Shown here in pieces: positions 22,477-33,828 of a stretch of 64,000 bases of DNA (position 1 is the first letter of the stretch; every line of letters begins with the position of its first letter). The DNA comes from Lasiodiplodia sp. COLG20 (taxonomy: Eukaryota; Ascomycota; Dothideomycetes; Botryosphaeriales; Botryosphaeriaceae), in the NCBI GenBank assembly GCA_009801085.1, contig VNWV01000005.1:744001-808000 (forward strand), given 5' to 3'. A model generated the notes under the pieces. That model was given only the letters and a program-made list of their open reading frames with translations, ran no database searches and was not told where the DNA came from. A program made the position numbers and the translations under genes.

Positions 22477-24271
22477 TTAACCGCTAAACGTGTTCCACGC
22501 CCTGATTGCGGACCCGTACTTCCAGAAGATCAAAGGGGCAGGAATGCCCAGGACAACCGCGATCAGTCCCAGGATGCTTCCGCCACGGCCGTATCCCAAT
22601 GACTCAAAGAGGTAAGGGACAAACAGCGGAAAGGAGAAGGCAGCAAGGGACCGCAGGAAGGCCGACGCGGCCGACGCCGACGCCGAGTACTGCGCGTAAC
22701 AGTCGACGATGTACGTCTGGATGCACTGGTAGGAAATCATGCTTCCGCAGGCGAAGAGCGCGGCTCCAATCTGTGTGTCCAAGGTGGTTAGCATTCATTG
22801 GCTGAAAGGTGTGGATGGATGGGGTCCTTACATTCGGCACGAGCCAGTGACACTTCGCCTGCGCGGCCCACGCGTACAGGAAAATACCGCATGGACTGAT
22901 GACCGATGCCGGAATCATCATGGGGATGCGGAACTCGGGCGGGCCGGCCTCGTCGACGGGACGCCCGCTGCGCTGCTGCAGCCGCCGGTAGATGGCGTCC
23001 ATCAGCGGGCCGCACAGCTGCGCCCCGATGAGCGATCCGACGGCCAGCGAGATGTAGTTCAAGCTGGCAACGCTCTTGGCCATGCCGTATCGGCCCTCCC
23101 ACAGCGCCGGGAAGCTGGAGATCAGGAGGTACAGCGTGCCGTAGTTGTAGGCTTGGTACAGCGCCAGCATCTGGACGATGGGCTGCGTTCCGAGGATGCG
23201 CCAGGGCCGGGTGAGGGAGATGCCGAGGAGTTTGGTCAAGGTGCGCTCGTCGCGCTCCCACTGGGTGCGGAATTCTGGGTTGCCTGTCCTTGCCCGGATC
23301 GCCCGGGCCTTGAGGAGAAGGATGCGGGGAGCGTATGTTTCGCGGAGGAAGAAGACGCCGAGGGTTTGGATCAAGATGTTGAAGAAGGTGAGAGACCAGA
23401 ATGTCCATCTCCAGGTCGTGTATTGAGAAATGAACCCACCGGCTACCTTTCGTTAGCATTTGGTCGTTCTTGTGCGTGGACTGACATACCAATAGGGCCC
23501 AGTGCAGGTCCGAGGACAGGCGCGAGCTGATAGATACTGAACCCCTTGCCCCGCTCCGAAGGAAGCCAGCAATCACCAAGCACACCAGCGCCCATTCCGA
23601 GCATGGCGCTTCCACCAAAGCCAGAAATGAACCGGAACGCGGTAATCTGGGGGCCTGACAGAGCGAAACCGCAGGCCGTGTTGAACAGAATGAAAACACC
23701 ATTGCCGATACGGATGATCCAGGAACGGCCCCATATCTCTGAGCATGGAGATAACACAAACGAGCCGAACGAAAATGCCAACAGAAATATGGAGAGGACC
23801 ATCTGACGCTGGAACCCTTCTGGAATATGCAAGTCTTTTCCGAGATGGTCAAGGCCCGGAGCAGACATGGACGAAGAAAGAGGCGACACGAAAGCGAATG
23901 CAGAGACGATCATCGTTGCCTATTGTCTATTAGCTTCGGTTACGTCCATCTGGAGACGGCAACTTACGGCCCACTTGCGTGATTGGCTCCAGTTCTTTGG
24001 GTTTTCCGGGTCATTAGGGCCATCCCAAGTCACCTTCAACTGCTGTCAGTACTTGAACCGGTCAGATGGAAGCTTGGAAAGCGCCTACCAAAGTCGAGTC
24101 CTCCATCTCCTCCTTCTCCGAATCAGAGCCATCGTTGCGGACACTTCGGCTTTCTACGTCCACCTGCGCCTTCTCATCCTTCACATCTTGTATCGAGCTG
24201 ACATCGGTAGTCGACGAGCTCCGCGAATCCGAAAATAGCGCCGGAACGACCAGATTACTTTGGGCTGACAT
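22477..24271 (-). CDS. MFS drug:H+ antiporter-type transporter (DHA1 family)
   Basis: Five exons (24089-24271, 23968-24033, 23490-23919, 22832-23442, 22477-22770) encode 527 residues. An acidic N-terminal tail of about 60 residues leads to VTWDGPNDPENPKNWS, a signature just before TM1 of fungal DHA1 carriers. Twelve membrane segments follow, with the loop motif SEIWGRSWIIRIGN (motif A) after TM2, GDCWLPSERGKGFSIY, and the antiporter motif C-like LGPALGPIAGGFISQ. Relatives export drugs, fungicides, polyamines or metabolites; the substrate cannot be told from sequence. The exon 1/2 acceptor could be GAAG or the CAG six bases upstream, both in frame; I prefer the first because it places VTWDGP directly after STL. 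The next gene along the strand is NIS1-like, 1.9 kb upstream. Confidence 0.9.
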
Positions 24272-26217
24272 GGTGAAAAGGAGAGAACGAAAAGTAAACG
24301 AAAGACTGACGCCGAGCAAAGGCAACACTCAACCTGGAACGGCACTGGGGATGGCGAGTGCTTTTGTACTCGATATAGGAGCCAGCCACCTCATACTGGC
24401 TCTTCTTTCTACCCGTGTTTCGGGCGCTTCCGCATCGTCTGTGGTGGTGGCTTCGGCGTCTCCCGCACGAAAGGGAGGAGTGGCTTGGTCTGGTGGTTGG
24501 AGCTGAGCTTCAAGGCCCAAGCGCCCCCGAAGAAAGTGAAGAAAAGAGACGAGAAATATTGTAAGCTGAGGTTGAGCCATACAGATGGCTTGCTGCAGCT
24601 ACCATTACCATTTCTTGACGTGGAAACCGTCGAGGTTCCATCTTTCAAAGGCTCTCTTGTTGCTGACCGGCAGCCCGGCGTACGTCAATAGCGGGGGATT
24701 GGAGACCAAGGCGGCCGGTCAAGGACAAGGTTTCTGAGATAGCGTGCAAAAAAGCCGAACCAGACTGTATTCTTTAGTGTCGGGGTCGGGACTTTCCATA
24801 ACGACTCGGTGAAAAGGGCCTGGACAAAGTCGTTGGCCCGAGCACCGCCTCACCCCGCAGTGGCACACTACCAGTTGGGCTTCCGCAAAAAGGAATAAAC
24901 AAAAAATAGTGAGGCTCTGTTATGCAGCTAAATTCACAGTCAGGTTCACTTTATTTTTAAAAGAAGAATGTGTAAGCACTCGAGTGTTGGAGTAGACGTG
25001 CTAGATTAGGAAATGGAATCATTGTTCTCGCAGCGGTGCAGGTGTTGAGGCTAAGATGCATGGGATTGCATGGTGAGGAACTGACCGCTTCGGTAACTGG
25101 GCACGCGACAGGATCTCGCGCAGAGGCCGGGCGTTAGAAAAAGGACAGCAAACTTCAGCCACACTTACCAAATAGATTCAGATTTGGGGCTGAGTACGGG
25201 TGAAGGCGCCGCCCGTGGCTTACCCCTGACGGGAAAGATGGCCGCAGCCTAACCGAGCTGAAGATCGCGAAATAGATCCTGCATCTCCAACACAGACCCT
25301 ATTCTCGCGGAGCGCCCGGGAATCTAGATCTTTCCCCAAATCTCCTCAAAAAAAAAGGTCCAGACCGTGCACTCAGCCGCCTTCCTCGATCGAGGCAACG
25401 TCTACGTACCATTGTATCGGATTTGGTCGGCGCACGGCAATGTTGTCACAACGGGACCGAAATGCAGAGCCGTCTTAAGTCCGAATCCGCAAATTGCCCA
25501 TCCATTATTGACGGAATCCGCCTGAGGATGTCTCGGCCAGAGCCGACTTCTGGAGAAACGTTTTTGACAGCGGGAACCAAGTCGATGATCACGTCGACGA
25601 CTAATTATTAGCGTAATGCATGCAACTCGTAGTCACCCAGCTGACCTCGCGCTTCGCAAGGCCGGCCAGTATAGCGCTGACCCAGTCCTCGTGATGAGAG
25701 GCGTTGCGGTGGACGATGATATTCGCTTCGGCAACAGCCGTAAAAAAAAAAAAGGTCGAATTTTCCCTTAACGGCTTCTAGCGTTTGAACAGCATTTTTG
25801 TGGGTCGGATTACGAAGTAAACGCTCCCTTCATCTTGGGAATCAATGGTACTGATCAGGTGACCTCCACTTTGTCTTCCATAAGTACCAAGGGCAATTCT
25901 GGGACCGGTGTGACACGAGTGCTGCCACTCTTGGGATGGTGGTTGGGCTCACACTTCTGTTCTTGGTCCGATCGAAGTTTACAAAAGGTGTGGCTAGAGG
26001 ATGTGGCTTGAAGGCGCATTGGCTCGAAGGCGCATCTCCACGATAGAAGGCAAGTCCTCATGACGTCATCTTCTCCTCTGCTCTCACAACCACATGAGGA
26101 AATTGTTTTTTCTCAAATGTAATATAATTAGAGAAGGTAGTTATGGATTAATTCACAGGCTATGCTAGTAATGTTTGTTTTGTCGTGAAACGCCCAGAAA
26201 ACACCAATAGACCTCGT
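24272..26217. other. gene-poor intergenic region
   Basis: About 1.9 kb between the MFS start and the NIS1-like stop. One 83-residue minus frame (24329-24580) has a hydrophobic start but sits where the MFS 5' leader should be and has no motif. Short A-runs occur near 25350 and 25741. No gene is supported. Confidence 0.5.
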
Positions 26218-26646
26218 CTACAAGCTGCTGACATAGTCCTCAGAGGTAAAATCTCCAATGCAGGTGGTGACGTTGAAGGTGGAGATGGTCGGCATAGAGC
26301 TGGCACCGTACAAGCTATACAGGGCGGCGTAGAAGATCTTGTCGGAGCCCTTCTGGACGGATTCGGGCATGGTGAGGGTCAGGTTGAGGTTCTGGCGTTG
26401 GTTCGACAGCGCGGGGCCCAGGTAGGTAGAGTTGATGACTTGACCGATGGAGCCTTCGTGGCCCGGGGGAATGTCAATGCCTAAGGCGACGGCGACGTCG
26501 TAGACGGACTGGATGTAGATCTCGTTGATCATGATGGCGGTGAAGGTGTCGCCAGGAGCAATGGTCGAGGGAACTTTGACGCCGACGAGGCGGGCAGAGG
26601 CCCCGAGGATTGGGAGAGCGGCAGCAAGAGCGGTGGTGACACGCAT
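26218..26646 (-). CDS. NIS1-like secreted effector candidate
   Basis: Intronless 142-residue protein with a signal peptide (MRVTTALAAALPILGASA, probable cut near residue 18). A short beta-rich domain follows, containing IQSVYDVAVALG (45-56) and YSLYGASSMPTISTFNVT (110-127). These two blocks and the length match my knowledge of the NIS1 family, first described as a necrosis-inducing secreted protein of Colletotrichum. It is conserved widely in ascomycetes and basidiomycetes and reported to bind plant BAK1/BIK1 and dampen pattern-triggered immunity. There are three N-X-S/T sequons and one cysteine (129) in the mature part. The start is the first ATG after a TATA box 85-90 bases upstream; in-frame codons further 5' are leader. 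Family membership is fairly secure; activity on plants is inferred. Confidence 0.78.
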   Translation of the reverse strand: MRVTTALAAALPILGASARLVGVKVPSTIAPGDTFTAIMINEIYIQSVYDVAVALGIDIPPGHEGSIGQVINSTYLGPALSNQRQNLNLTLTMPESVQKGSDKIFYAALYSLYGASSMPTISTFNVTTCIGDFTSEDYVSSL

Positions 26647-28023
26647 TTTGATGGAGTTGAAGCGAGTGCAGCGATGAATGAGAGAGTTTGTGATGGTGAA
26701 AGGCTGCTGCACTTCGGTTCCACTGAAGACTTTATATCTGCGGGCTCACGGTACACGGTCCATGGAGACATTGGTAAGGAGCTGCTGCAAGCCGCTGGTT
26801 CGTGACAAACCTCGACAAGTTTCTTTGTCGTCGTACGAGCTCACTCCTTCCGGTGTCCGCAGGGTTGCAATACGAAGAAGTTCTCTAAGCCACATGGTTG
26901 GTATCTAGCACCGGTGATGTATTGCTGAGAGGCGCCAGTTGTGAACTTGGGCTGCTCAGGTACTGGCGCTGAACGGTGTGATGTGACGTGACATGGTGTT
27001 GCTATTTTGGGGTTCCGCTGGGGTAGAAGGATTGGCCGGGGTAAGCAGCCAAGGAGCGAGCGATGCTTGGCTGACAGCTTAGCTGGTGCACGTGTCGGCT
27101 GCAACCTGTCAGCGTCGTAGCATTGGTCTCGGAAAAGCAGCTTTGATGTCTTAGAGTACACGAGCTGCCCCAGTTTGCTGCGCGTTGTTGTGACACTGCT
27201 CCGCTTTCGGAATCTGGTCGCAGCTAGCCCGGTTGGTCTAGCCTGAGCGCTGAGTTACACAGCAGCCGCCCTGTACTACCGTCTCATGTTACACTCGCTG
27301 ATGAGCTGGAACATCTCCGCCCGGGGATGAACAAACACAAAAAGACAGCGCTGACGAGGAGACTCAGGCCTCTTGTCAGCCGAACGACTGCAGGAATTAT
27401 CTTGCGCTTCCCATCGTTGTTTTGATCCAAGCAATGCCACCATGAAAAGGGCGGAAACATGCATCGCACTGGAGGCGAACACTGAATCCCTTGCGACTGA
27501 AACATAAGCCAAATTTGTGTAGATGCGGAGACATGGCGCACTTGAATCTCTTGTAGGTATCTTCACATGAATTACCAGCATTCTGAGAAAAGGTACGCCC
27601 AATCGCAGCGCTCATTTTAGTATGAAGAAGATCTCCTTGCGGCCCGTCACGCAAGGCGGGCCGAGGCCCAAACATTTACAGGCCGCGTCCGTTCCCCACT
27701 CCTGCATCGACCACTCAACATCAGAACGCTAGGGGATCTAGAATAAGCCAAGATGGGAGCCTTTCCCTTTTCAAGCGCCTCAATCTAGCTATCACTCGAC
27801 GAGACACGCAATATAGATTGCGCTCGTCTATCGTCGATTGGACGATCGTCTTATCGGCGGCTTATTCACTTGGCTACATCTTGCCTAAGCTAGTGGCACG
27901 TCAATTATCCGATAGGCAGGTCTTTGCGCGTCTGGGTCGATCGCGCGTTTAAAAACACCTCTCGACGTCGCTGTTTCAGTCGGCTTCGTATTTTCTCTTC
28001 TCATTTGCTTTTCTGCCAACATC
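26647..28023. promoter_or_regulatory. divergent promoter region, NIS1-like (-) and amino-acid permease (+)
   Basis: About 1.4 kb between divergent starts. Open frames are short and without motifs on both strands; nothing else is seen. Confidence 0.45.
26731..26736 (-). promoter_or_regulatory. TATA box of the NIS1-like gene
   Basis: TATAAA within GATATAAAGT on the minus strand, 85-90 bases before the ATG. It is the only strong core-promoter motif in this stretch. Confidence 0.5.
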
Positions 28024-29830
28024 ATGGAGATCGACGCGACGGTAAAGAATATGATCCCGGCTGAGGAAATCGTCGGCGATGGCGGCTGGGGCGATACGGC
28101 CAACGATGTGCGCGACATGCAGCGCTTGGGGAAGAAGCAAGAATTCAAGGTGTGCACAAATGAACAACCGTCATCGCAGGCTGATGGCTAACGAGAAACA
28201 CAGCGGAACTTTGGCTTCCTGGCTACCCTCGGTTTCGTTTCTATTTACATGGCTACCTGGGAGTTTGTTTTAGTGTATGCAGCCTTGCGATAAGCCAATT
28301 CCGGTCGTATTGACGAGACAATGCCAGCTCCCTCTCGGCCGGTTTCATCAATGGAGGCTTCGCCGGTCTCTTCTGGACATTTATAGGCACGGTCACCTGC
28401 TACGCCACCATCGTCGCCTCACTTGCCGAAATGGAAAGCATGGCGCCGACTAGCGGAGGCCAGTATCATTGGGTGTCCGAGTTTGCTCCGCCACGGTATC
28501 AGAAGTTTCTGAGCTACTCAGCCGGGTGGATGTCGACGCTGGGCTGGTTGGCCAGCTTTGCATCGGGCTGCTTCGTCGTAGCCACGCTCATCGAGATCTG
28601 CGCCGAGGTACTTGCGCCAGACTTCAGCTTCACCAACTGGCAATACACGCTCATCATGCTCGCACTCATCGTGCTCACCATCTTCTTCAATACCATTGGT
28701 GCCAGGTCGCTGCCCATATTGGAGACGGTTTCGTTGTTTGCCCACGTTGTCGGATTCATCGTCATCACCATTGTCTGCTGGGCCATGTGCCGTCCGCTGA
28801 ACTCTGGCACCGACGTCTTCACGGCGTTTGTGAACAGCGGGGGTTGGAGCAACATGGGGACTGCCTGCCTGGTCAGTCAAGTCACCGTCGTGTACTGCAA
28901 CCTGGGCTCGGATAGCATCGTCCATATCTGTGAGTGCTCGCCGGCCGGATGGTAAAGCATGGACAATCTAACTCGCGTAATAGCCGAAGAAGTAGAGGAT
29001 GCGTCTTGGATCGTCCCGCGGGCTATGTGGTGGTCGTACGTCATCAACGTTCTGCTTGGCATCATCATGCTCATCACCATGCTTTTCTGCATTGGATCTC
29101 TGGAGGCCACATTGGCGGCCGACGCTCCGTACCTGAACCTGTTTGTGAACACTGGCTCAACCGGCGTTGCCTTGTTCCTGACCCTGATTCTTCTCCTGCT
29201 CACTTTCGCCGGCGGCATCACCACCCTGGCAACCGTTTCAAGAGAATTGTGGGCGTTTGCGAGAGACAAGGGCTTTCCCTTCTCAAGATGGATCTCCCAC
29301 GTACGCTAACCCCCTACCGCCGAGAGCTTCTATCAACCACTGACCCGTCCTCCAACCAGATGAACCGCAAACACGACATGCCCTTCAACGCCGTCTACCT
29401 CTCCTCGATCGGCGCCGGCATCCTCTGCCTCGTCGACCTCGGCTCCACCCTCGCCTTCGAAGTCATCGTCTCGCTCGCCCTCCTGGCCCTCCTCTCGACC
29501 TACATGCTGTCCATCGGCTGCGTGCTGCTGCGGCGCATCAAGGGCCAAGAGCTGCCGCCCGCGCGCTGGAGCCTCGGGCGCCTCGGGCTGCCCGTCAACG
29601 CCTTCGCCTTCTGCTACTCGCTGTTCATCATCGTCTTCAGCTGCTTCCCGACGTCGCTGCCCGTGACGACGGCCGACGCCAACTGGGCGCCGGCCATCTG
29701 GGCCGCCGTCATCGCCATCAGCGTCGGGACGTACGGCGTGCACGGGAGAAAGCACTTCACGCCGCCCGTCATGTTCGTCGAGGGCACGAGGACGGAGGGC
29801 GTCGGGGTGCAGGCGACATCATCGTCGTGA
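28024..29830 (+). CDS. amino-acid/GABA/choline permease (APC superfamily)
   Basis: Five exons (28024-28149, 28204-28274, 28328-28929, 28984-29300, 29360-29830) encode 528 residues with about 12 membrane segments. After a 40-residue cytosolic tail, RNFGFLATLGF and WEFVLVSLSAGFINGG form TM1-TM2. EMESMAPTSGGQYHW is the family's TM3 signature, and HISEEVEDASWIVPRAM appears across the 28930-28983 intron. This pattern is that of the fungal ACT subgroup (Uga4 GABA permease, Hnm1 choline permease and relatives), proton-coupled importers at the plasma membrane. The substrate cannot be settled from sequence. All four introns (53-59 bp) keep frame. The stop lies 92 bases from the convergent secreted-protein gene. 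Confidence 0.92.
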
Positions 29831-29922
29831 ATGCGGAAAGCCATGATATTCTCGTGATCCGCAAAGAAATAATACAACCATATCCCTTCCTTCCTCCCTT
29901 CCCTTCCCTTCCCATCCGTCCC

Positions 29923-31154
29923 TCAAAACAAACACGTCCCCTGACACGACCCCACATACACGCCCAACACCGACACGCCCGGGTCATCCACCAAATTGAA
30001 CAGATCGGTGCTGCAGTCCTCGTCGGTGATCTGCGTGCAGATGCCCGTGACGTAGTTGTACGTCCACGCCGAGCACGCGCTGTTGTCGTCGCACTGCCCG
30101 CCGCACGCCTGCCACGAGTCGACCGCCGTCGTGACGACGCCGTCCGCCGTCCCGCAGTTGCCCGACACGTTGCACAGGATTGTGTACTCGCACGAGCACG
30201 CGCCTGTGCCTTGGTATTCGTCTGTGTTGGCGCAGCCGGATTGCGCGACGAGGTCGATGGGGGGGATGGCCGAGGTGGGGGCTGAGGTGGGGAGGAGGGC
30301 GGAGGAGGTGGATGGGGTGGGGGAGGAGATGGAGGGAGGGGCGGCGGGACTGCTGCTGGGGAGGGTGCTGCTGCTGGGGATTGGGATGGAGGAGGGGCTT
30401 GAGGGGAGCCTGATGGAAGAGGATGAAGATGAAGATCTTGTGGAAAGGCTGGGGGAAGCTATGGGGGTGCTGCTGGGGATTGATACGGAGGTGCTGGAGG
30501 GCCTGGTGGAGAGGGTTGAGGGGGTTGAGAGAGACGAGAGCCGCAGAGAGCTGCTGCTGCTGCTGCTACTACTGCTGAGTCTGATGCTGCTGGTGGAGGT
30601 CCTGACCGACGAAGAAGTGGTTCGGACGGTCTGAAGCTAAGCATCAGTCGCTTGTATAAGAAGATAAAAAATTGCATGCCACTTACGGGAGTAGGCGCCG
30701 CAACCCAGGTAGTGATTGTCCTGGCCGTAGTCCTGACAATGGTCACGGGATCGATGAGGCACCCGCAGACACCCTGCACCCATGCGGCTCCGCGCCCCGA
30801 GATCATCTGGCTGTAATAGTAGTTGGTCCAGCTGTATCCCTGCCTTTTGGCCTTGTCCGAATCGGCGTGTTGGACGTGGCCGGGACGCGGCTTGTCGTGA
30901 ACTCCAATGTGGGCAAAGATATCGGTAGGAAGACTGCGCTTTGATAGGGTACGCGACGTCTGGGTGACTACGACCGTGGCCGTGGTCGTGGTTGTCGTCG
31001 TGGGGCCTGGGAACCTCGAAGAGCAGTAAGACACGGCCGGTGGATAATCTGCCACCCAGTTTGCAACTGCGGCATATTGAGCGGGGCAGCTTTGAGCAGC
31101 TGTGCCCGCAGCGTAGAAGCCGGTCAAAGCAAGCACGATCGAGGAACGGCGCAT
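29923..31154 (-). CDS. secreted/cell-wall protein with Ser/Thr-rich linker and cysteine-rich C-terminal domain
   Basis: Two exons (30687-31154 and 29923-30630; intron 30631-30686) encode 391 residues. A signal peptide (MRRSSIVLALTGFYAAGTAA) precedes a small cysteine-containing domain and a Thr-run (PTTTTTTTATVVV). A DKAKRQ dibasic site that could be cut by kexin comes next. The middle 120 residues are almost entirely Ser/Thr/Pro, a likely O-mannosylated stalk. The C-terminal 100 residues hold about 13 cysteines, and the ACGGQCDDNSACSAWTYNY segment recalls PAN/apple-type modules. No GPI signal is evident. A carbohydrate- or protein-binding role at the wall is a guess. The acceptor after the 56-bp intron keeps exactly the frame of the cysteine-rich part, which supports the join. 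Confidence 0.75.
30551..30577 (-). repeat. AGC/AGT trinucleotide microsatellite coding a Ser run
   Basis: A short trinucleotide tract on the minus strand reads as consecutive Ser codons in the linker of the secreted protein. Being in frame, length changes would only vary the stalk length. Confidence 0.7.
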
Positions 31155-32046
31155 GGTGACGCTGAGCAGTGTATTCAGGATAACGGAGATGGAGTGACTG
31201 ATGTTGCGACAAAGCCGGATCTTCCATGATACTTAAATATAGCACTGGGGAGAAGAGCAATATTCAAGCCATTCCACAAGCTTCGCAATGTCACACACCT
31301 AGACGCAGTGCAACTCTCATATCAAGGTGGCTGTGTGTGTTGATGTTTCTGCATGCAGCGCTCCCCTTGAAATTACCCTGCCAATCACCTGATCACAAAA
31401 CTCCGGGGATGCTACTCAGTAGTACATTCATTAAAGTAGGGTGAGCATGCGTCGGCATTATTGGCCGGGGGTACGGCAAGCATTCCGTGGTCCCGACGTG
31501 TGGTATTGCCGCTTTCATATTTAGCGAGAAAAGCGCTACTTTAATCGCTCTTCACCTCCTGGATCGCACAATCCAACACTAGACAGGGGACAAAAGAATG
31601 TAGACCTCTCCGCGATATATTCTGTCCCCTTGCGCAGCCATGTTCCAAGCCGGGCCAAGATTGCTCTCCTCCAAAATAATTACGAGAGAAAGATTCTTGC
31701 CTTTTACCAGACTTCATCAGCCGCACAAAGCTTGTAAATGCCTCACTTTTGCTCAGCAAAAATTTCCTCAGTGATGAAAGCAGTATTGTGGTAAGAGAAC
31801 CAGCTCGAGCTAGAAGCGGAGAGAGATAGATGCAAATCCCCTTTCATTATCGTCTCTACATACGGTCGTTCGCCTGTGCCGGTAGGAAGATTAATTTCCG
31901 CGCACTCCCAGGCCCGCATCCGTGTAACCCTGGATTCGGATTACTCCATGTGGTCTTAACCCACCACATACTCGCGACCTATCACATTACCCAAAACCAC
32001 GGATTTCAACAACAACCTCACACCTGGCAGCATATCTCTTTCCCCT
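31155..32046. other. intergenic
   Basis: The promoter of the secreted protein and the 3' flank of the second MFS gene. Frames are short and lack motifs; no gene is supported. Confidence 0.5.
31233..31241 (-). promoter_or_regulatory. TATA-like box of the Ser/Thr-rich secreted protein gene
   Basis: TATATTTAA on the minus strand about 80 bases upstream of the ATG at 31154. Confidence 0.4.
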
Positions 32047-33828
32047 CTAATTCTCCGGTACGGGTGCCGGCCACTTGGCTCTCCAGCGCTTGCCCCAGAA
32101 CTGGGTAGGGATAACGCCGATGATGGCGGCGCCGGCGATGACGGCGGCCTGGCAGCCAAAGGTGACGGCGGGGCCGTTGAGGTGCACCCAGTCCAGCTGG
32201 AAGTACAGCACGGTGAAGCCGCCGACGACGCGCCAGAAGTTGATCCAGGCCGACGCCAGCGCCGCGTGGTGCGGGAAGCAGTCGAGCACGTACGCCGAGA
32301 TGGCCGTCATGCCGCCCAGCGTCGCGAAACAGGTCATTCCCTGCACAACCCGATCCGTGTTAGTGTCTTTTCTTCTTCTGATCTCGTTTGGTACAGCAAG
32401 GGGTAAACATTCTGCCGATGGAGAAAGCCACTTACCCATCCGAACGCAAGACCGACCCAGCTCAGGTGGTGTTGCAGTGTTTCGCCAAAGAGGACCAACC
32501 CGCCTACACCCATGATTACGGGGATGTAGACGCCGTTCAGGCGGTTCTCCGGCGAGTGCGTACCGCCGTGGCTCTTCATGTAGCGAGTGGCGATGAAGTC
32601 GTTGAACCAGTGGCCCCAGAGCTCGGCCGCGATGGTGCCGATCATCGGGGCGAAATGGATCATGGCCAGCGAGACGTACGAGAAGCCGTAGCCGCCGGCT
32701 TGGACCGGCGGAAGCACGAATTGCGAGATTGTCGACACGAGGCCGATCGTCCACATGGTGAGGGGCATGACGAAGAGGGCGGCTGAACAGGTCGTCAGTT
32801 GTAGATTTTTCAGTGGAAACATGCTGACTTACTTGGGGCAAACAGGTAAGGCCTAGCAAGCAGCGAGTACTGGTGCTTGGTGACAGTCCAGAGGCCCGGA
32901 CGGCCTTTCACGCGTGCACCTTCGATGCCGAGGAGAAGAGAAATATGGCGGACGATTGACCTGTCCTTGGGCTTCTCCGACGCGTTTCTTTCGTAGAGAG
33001 TCTCATCTCCGAGGAGCACGACCATCAGCAGACTCAGCCCGTAGAATCCGGCGAGCACGCCAAAGTCCTGGCGCCAGTTCAGCTTTAAGATGAGCAAGCT
33101 GGAGAAGAAGGGTCCCAAGTACGGCCCGATGAGGAATGACGCAGCCCAGATGTTGACCTTCCGAGCCCGTTCATGGAAGAAGAACATATCGTGAATGATG
33201 GACAAGCCAATAACTTGGGGCGCGGCACCAAAAAAGCCCTGGAGTGTGCGCATCGCCGTGAAAGAAGCATAGCTGTCGGCGAAGGTGGCCCCGATGGTAA
33301 CGATGAGGGACAGGAGCTGGGACCAGAACAGAACCGGAAGTCTGATAAGTTATGTCAGTAACTGCCCTGAAGTGGCGGTCGCTTTTATTACCGTCCGTAG
33401 CGCTGACACAAGGGCACCGCGAAGATACCACCCGGTCCCTGCATGAATATTCCAGGGCTCATAGACTGAGAAACAGCCTGCACAGACATGTGCCTGCAGA
33501 ATCATATTAGTTGCACGTCCTAGTAGGAGATATGAGTTGGAAGGGTATACCATTCTGGGGCTTGCAACTGGAAGACGACAGAGCCCCAGGTCAAAGCCCA
33601 ATCGGACAGAAGACAACCAGGGATCAAGGCACAGAGCACAATGTGCTTCTTGGTCCAGCTCCAATTCAGGGGGTCATCTGGGCTTGATGAAGGCTGAGGG
33701 ATGAGTACGGTCCCGTCCTTGCCGAGGATGAGCTCCTCCGAGTTGGACGTTGACAGGCCGCGCTCAAGCTCCGACGGCGCTGGGGCATTGAGCCTGTTCG
33801 AGGTTTGCTTCTCTGCTGAGGAAGCCAT
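32047..33828 (-). CDS. MFS transporter (fungal DHA1-like)
   Basis: Five exons (33551-33828, 33392-33493, 32833-33341, 32436-32782, 32047-32340) encode 509 residues. The ATG at 33828 was chosen because the frame has no ATG further upstream. The N-terminal tail ends SSPDDPLNWSWTKKH, the usual lead-in to TM1. VPLCQRYGRLPVLFWSQ is the TM2-TM3 loop, read across the 33342-33391 intron. The central loop contains a KPKDRS basic segment, and the HGGTHSPENRL stretch is typical of one fungal MFS subgroup often annotated as general or allantoate-like transporters. The last intron (32341-32435, 95 bp) is the longest here. Compared with the MFS gene at 22.5 kb it is a different subfamily, not a duplicate. 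The substrate is unknown. Confidence 0.88.

Noticed and set aside
24329..24580. Hydrophobic-start minus frame that could be a secreted protein
   Set aside because: It lies in the leader of the MFS gene, no cysteine pattern, no family, and no stop-to-stop support from splice sites.
22477..33828. Secondary-metabolite cluster
   Set aside because: Transporters and secreted proteins occur, but there is no backbone synthase, tailoring oxidase or pathway transcription factor.
22477..33828. Recent duplication of the two MFS genes
   Set aside because: Their N-terminal signatures, loop motifs and intron positions differ; they belong to different subfamilies.
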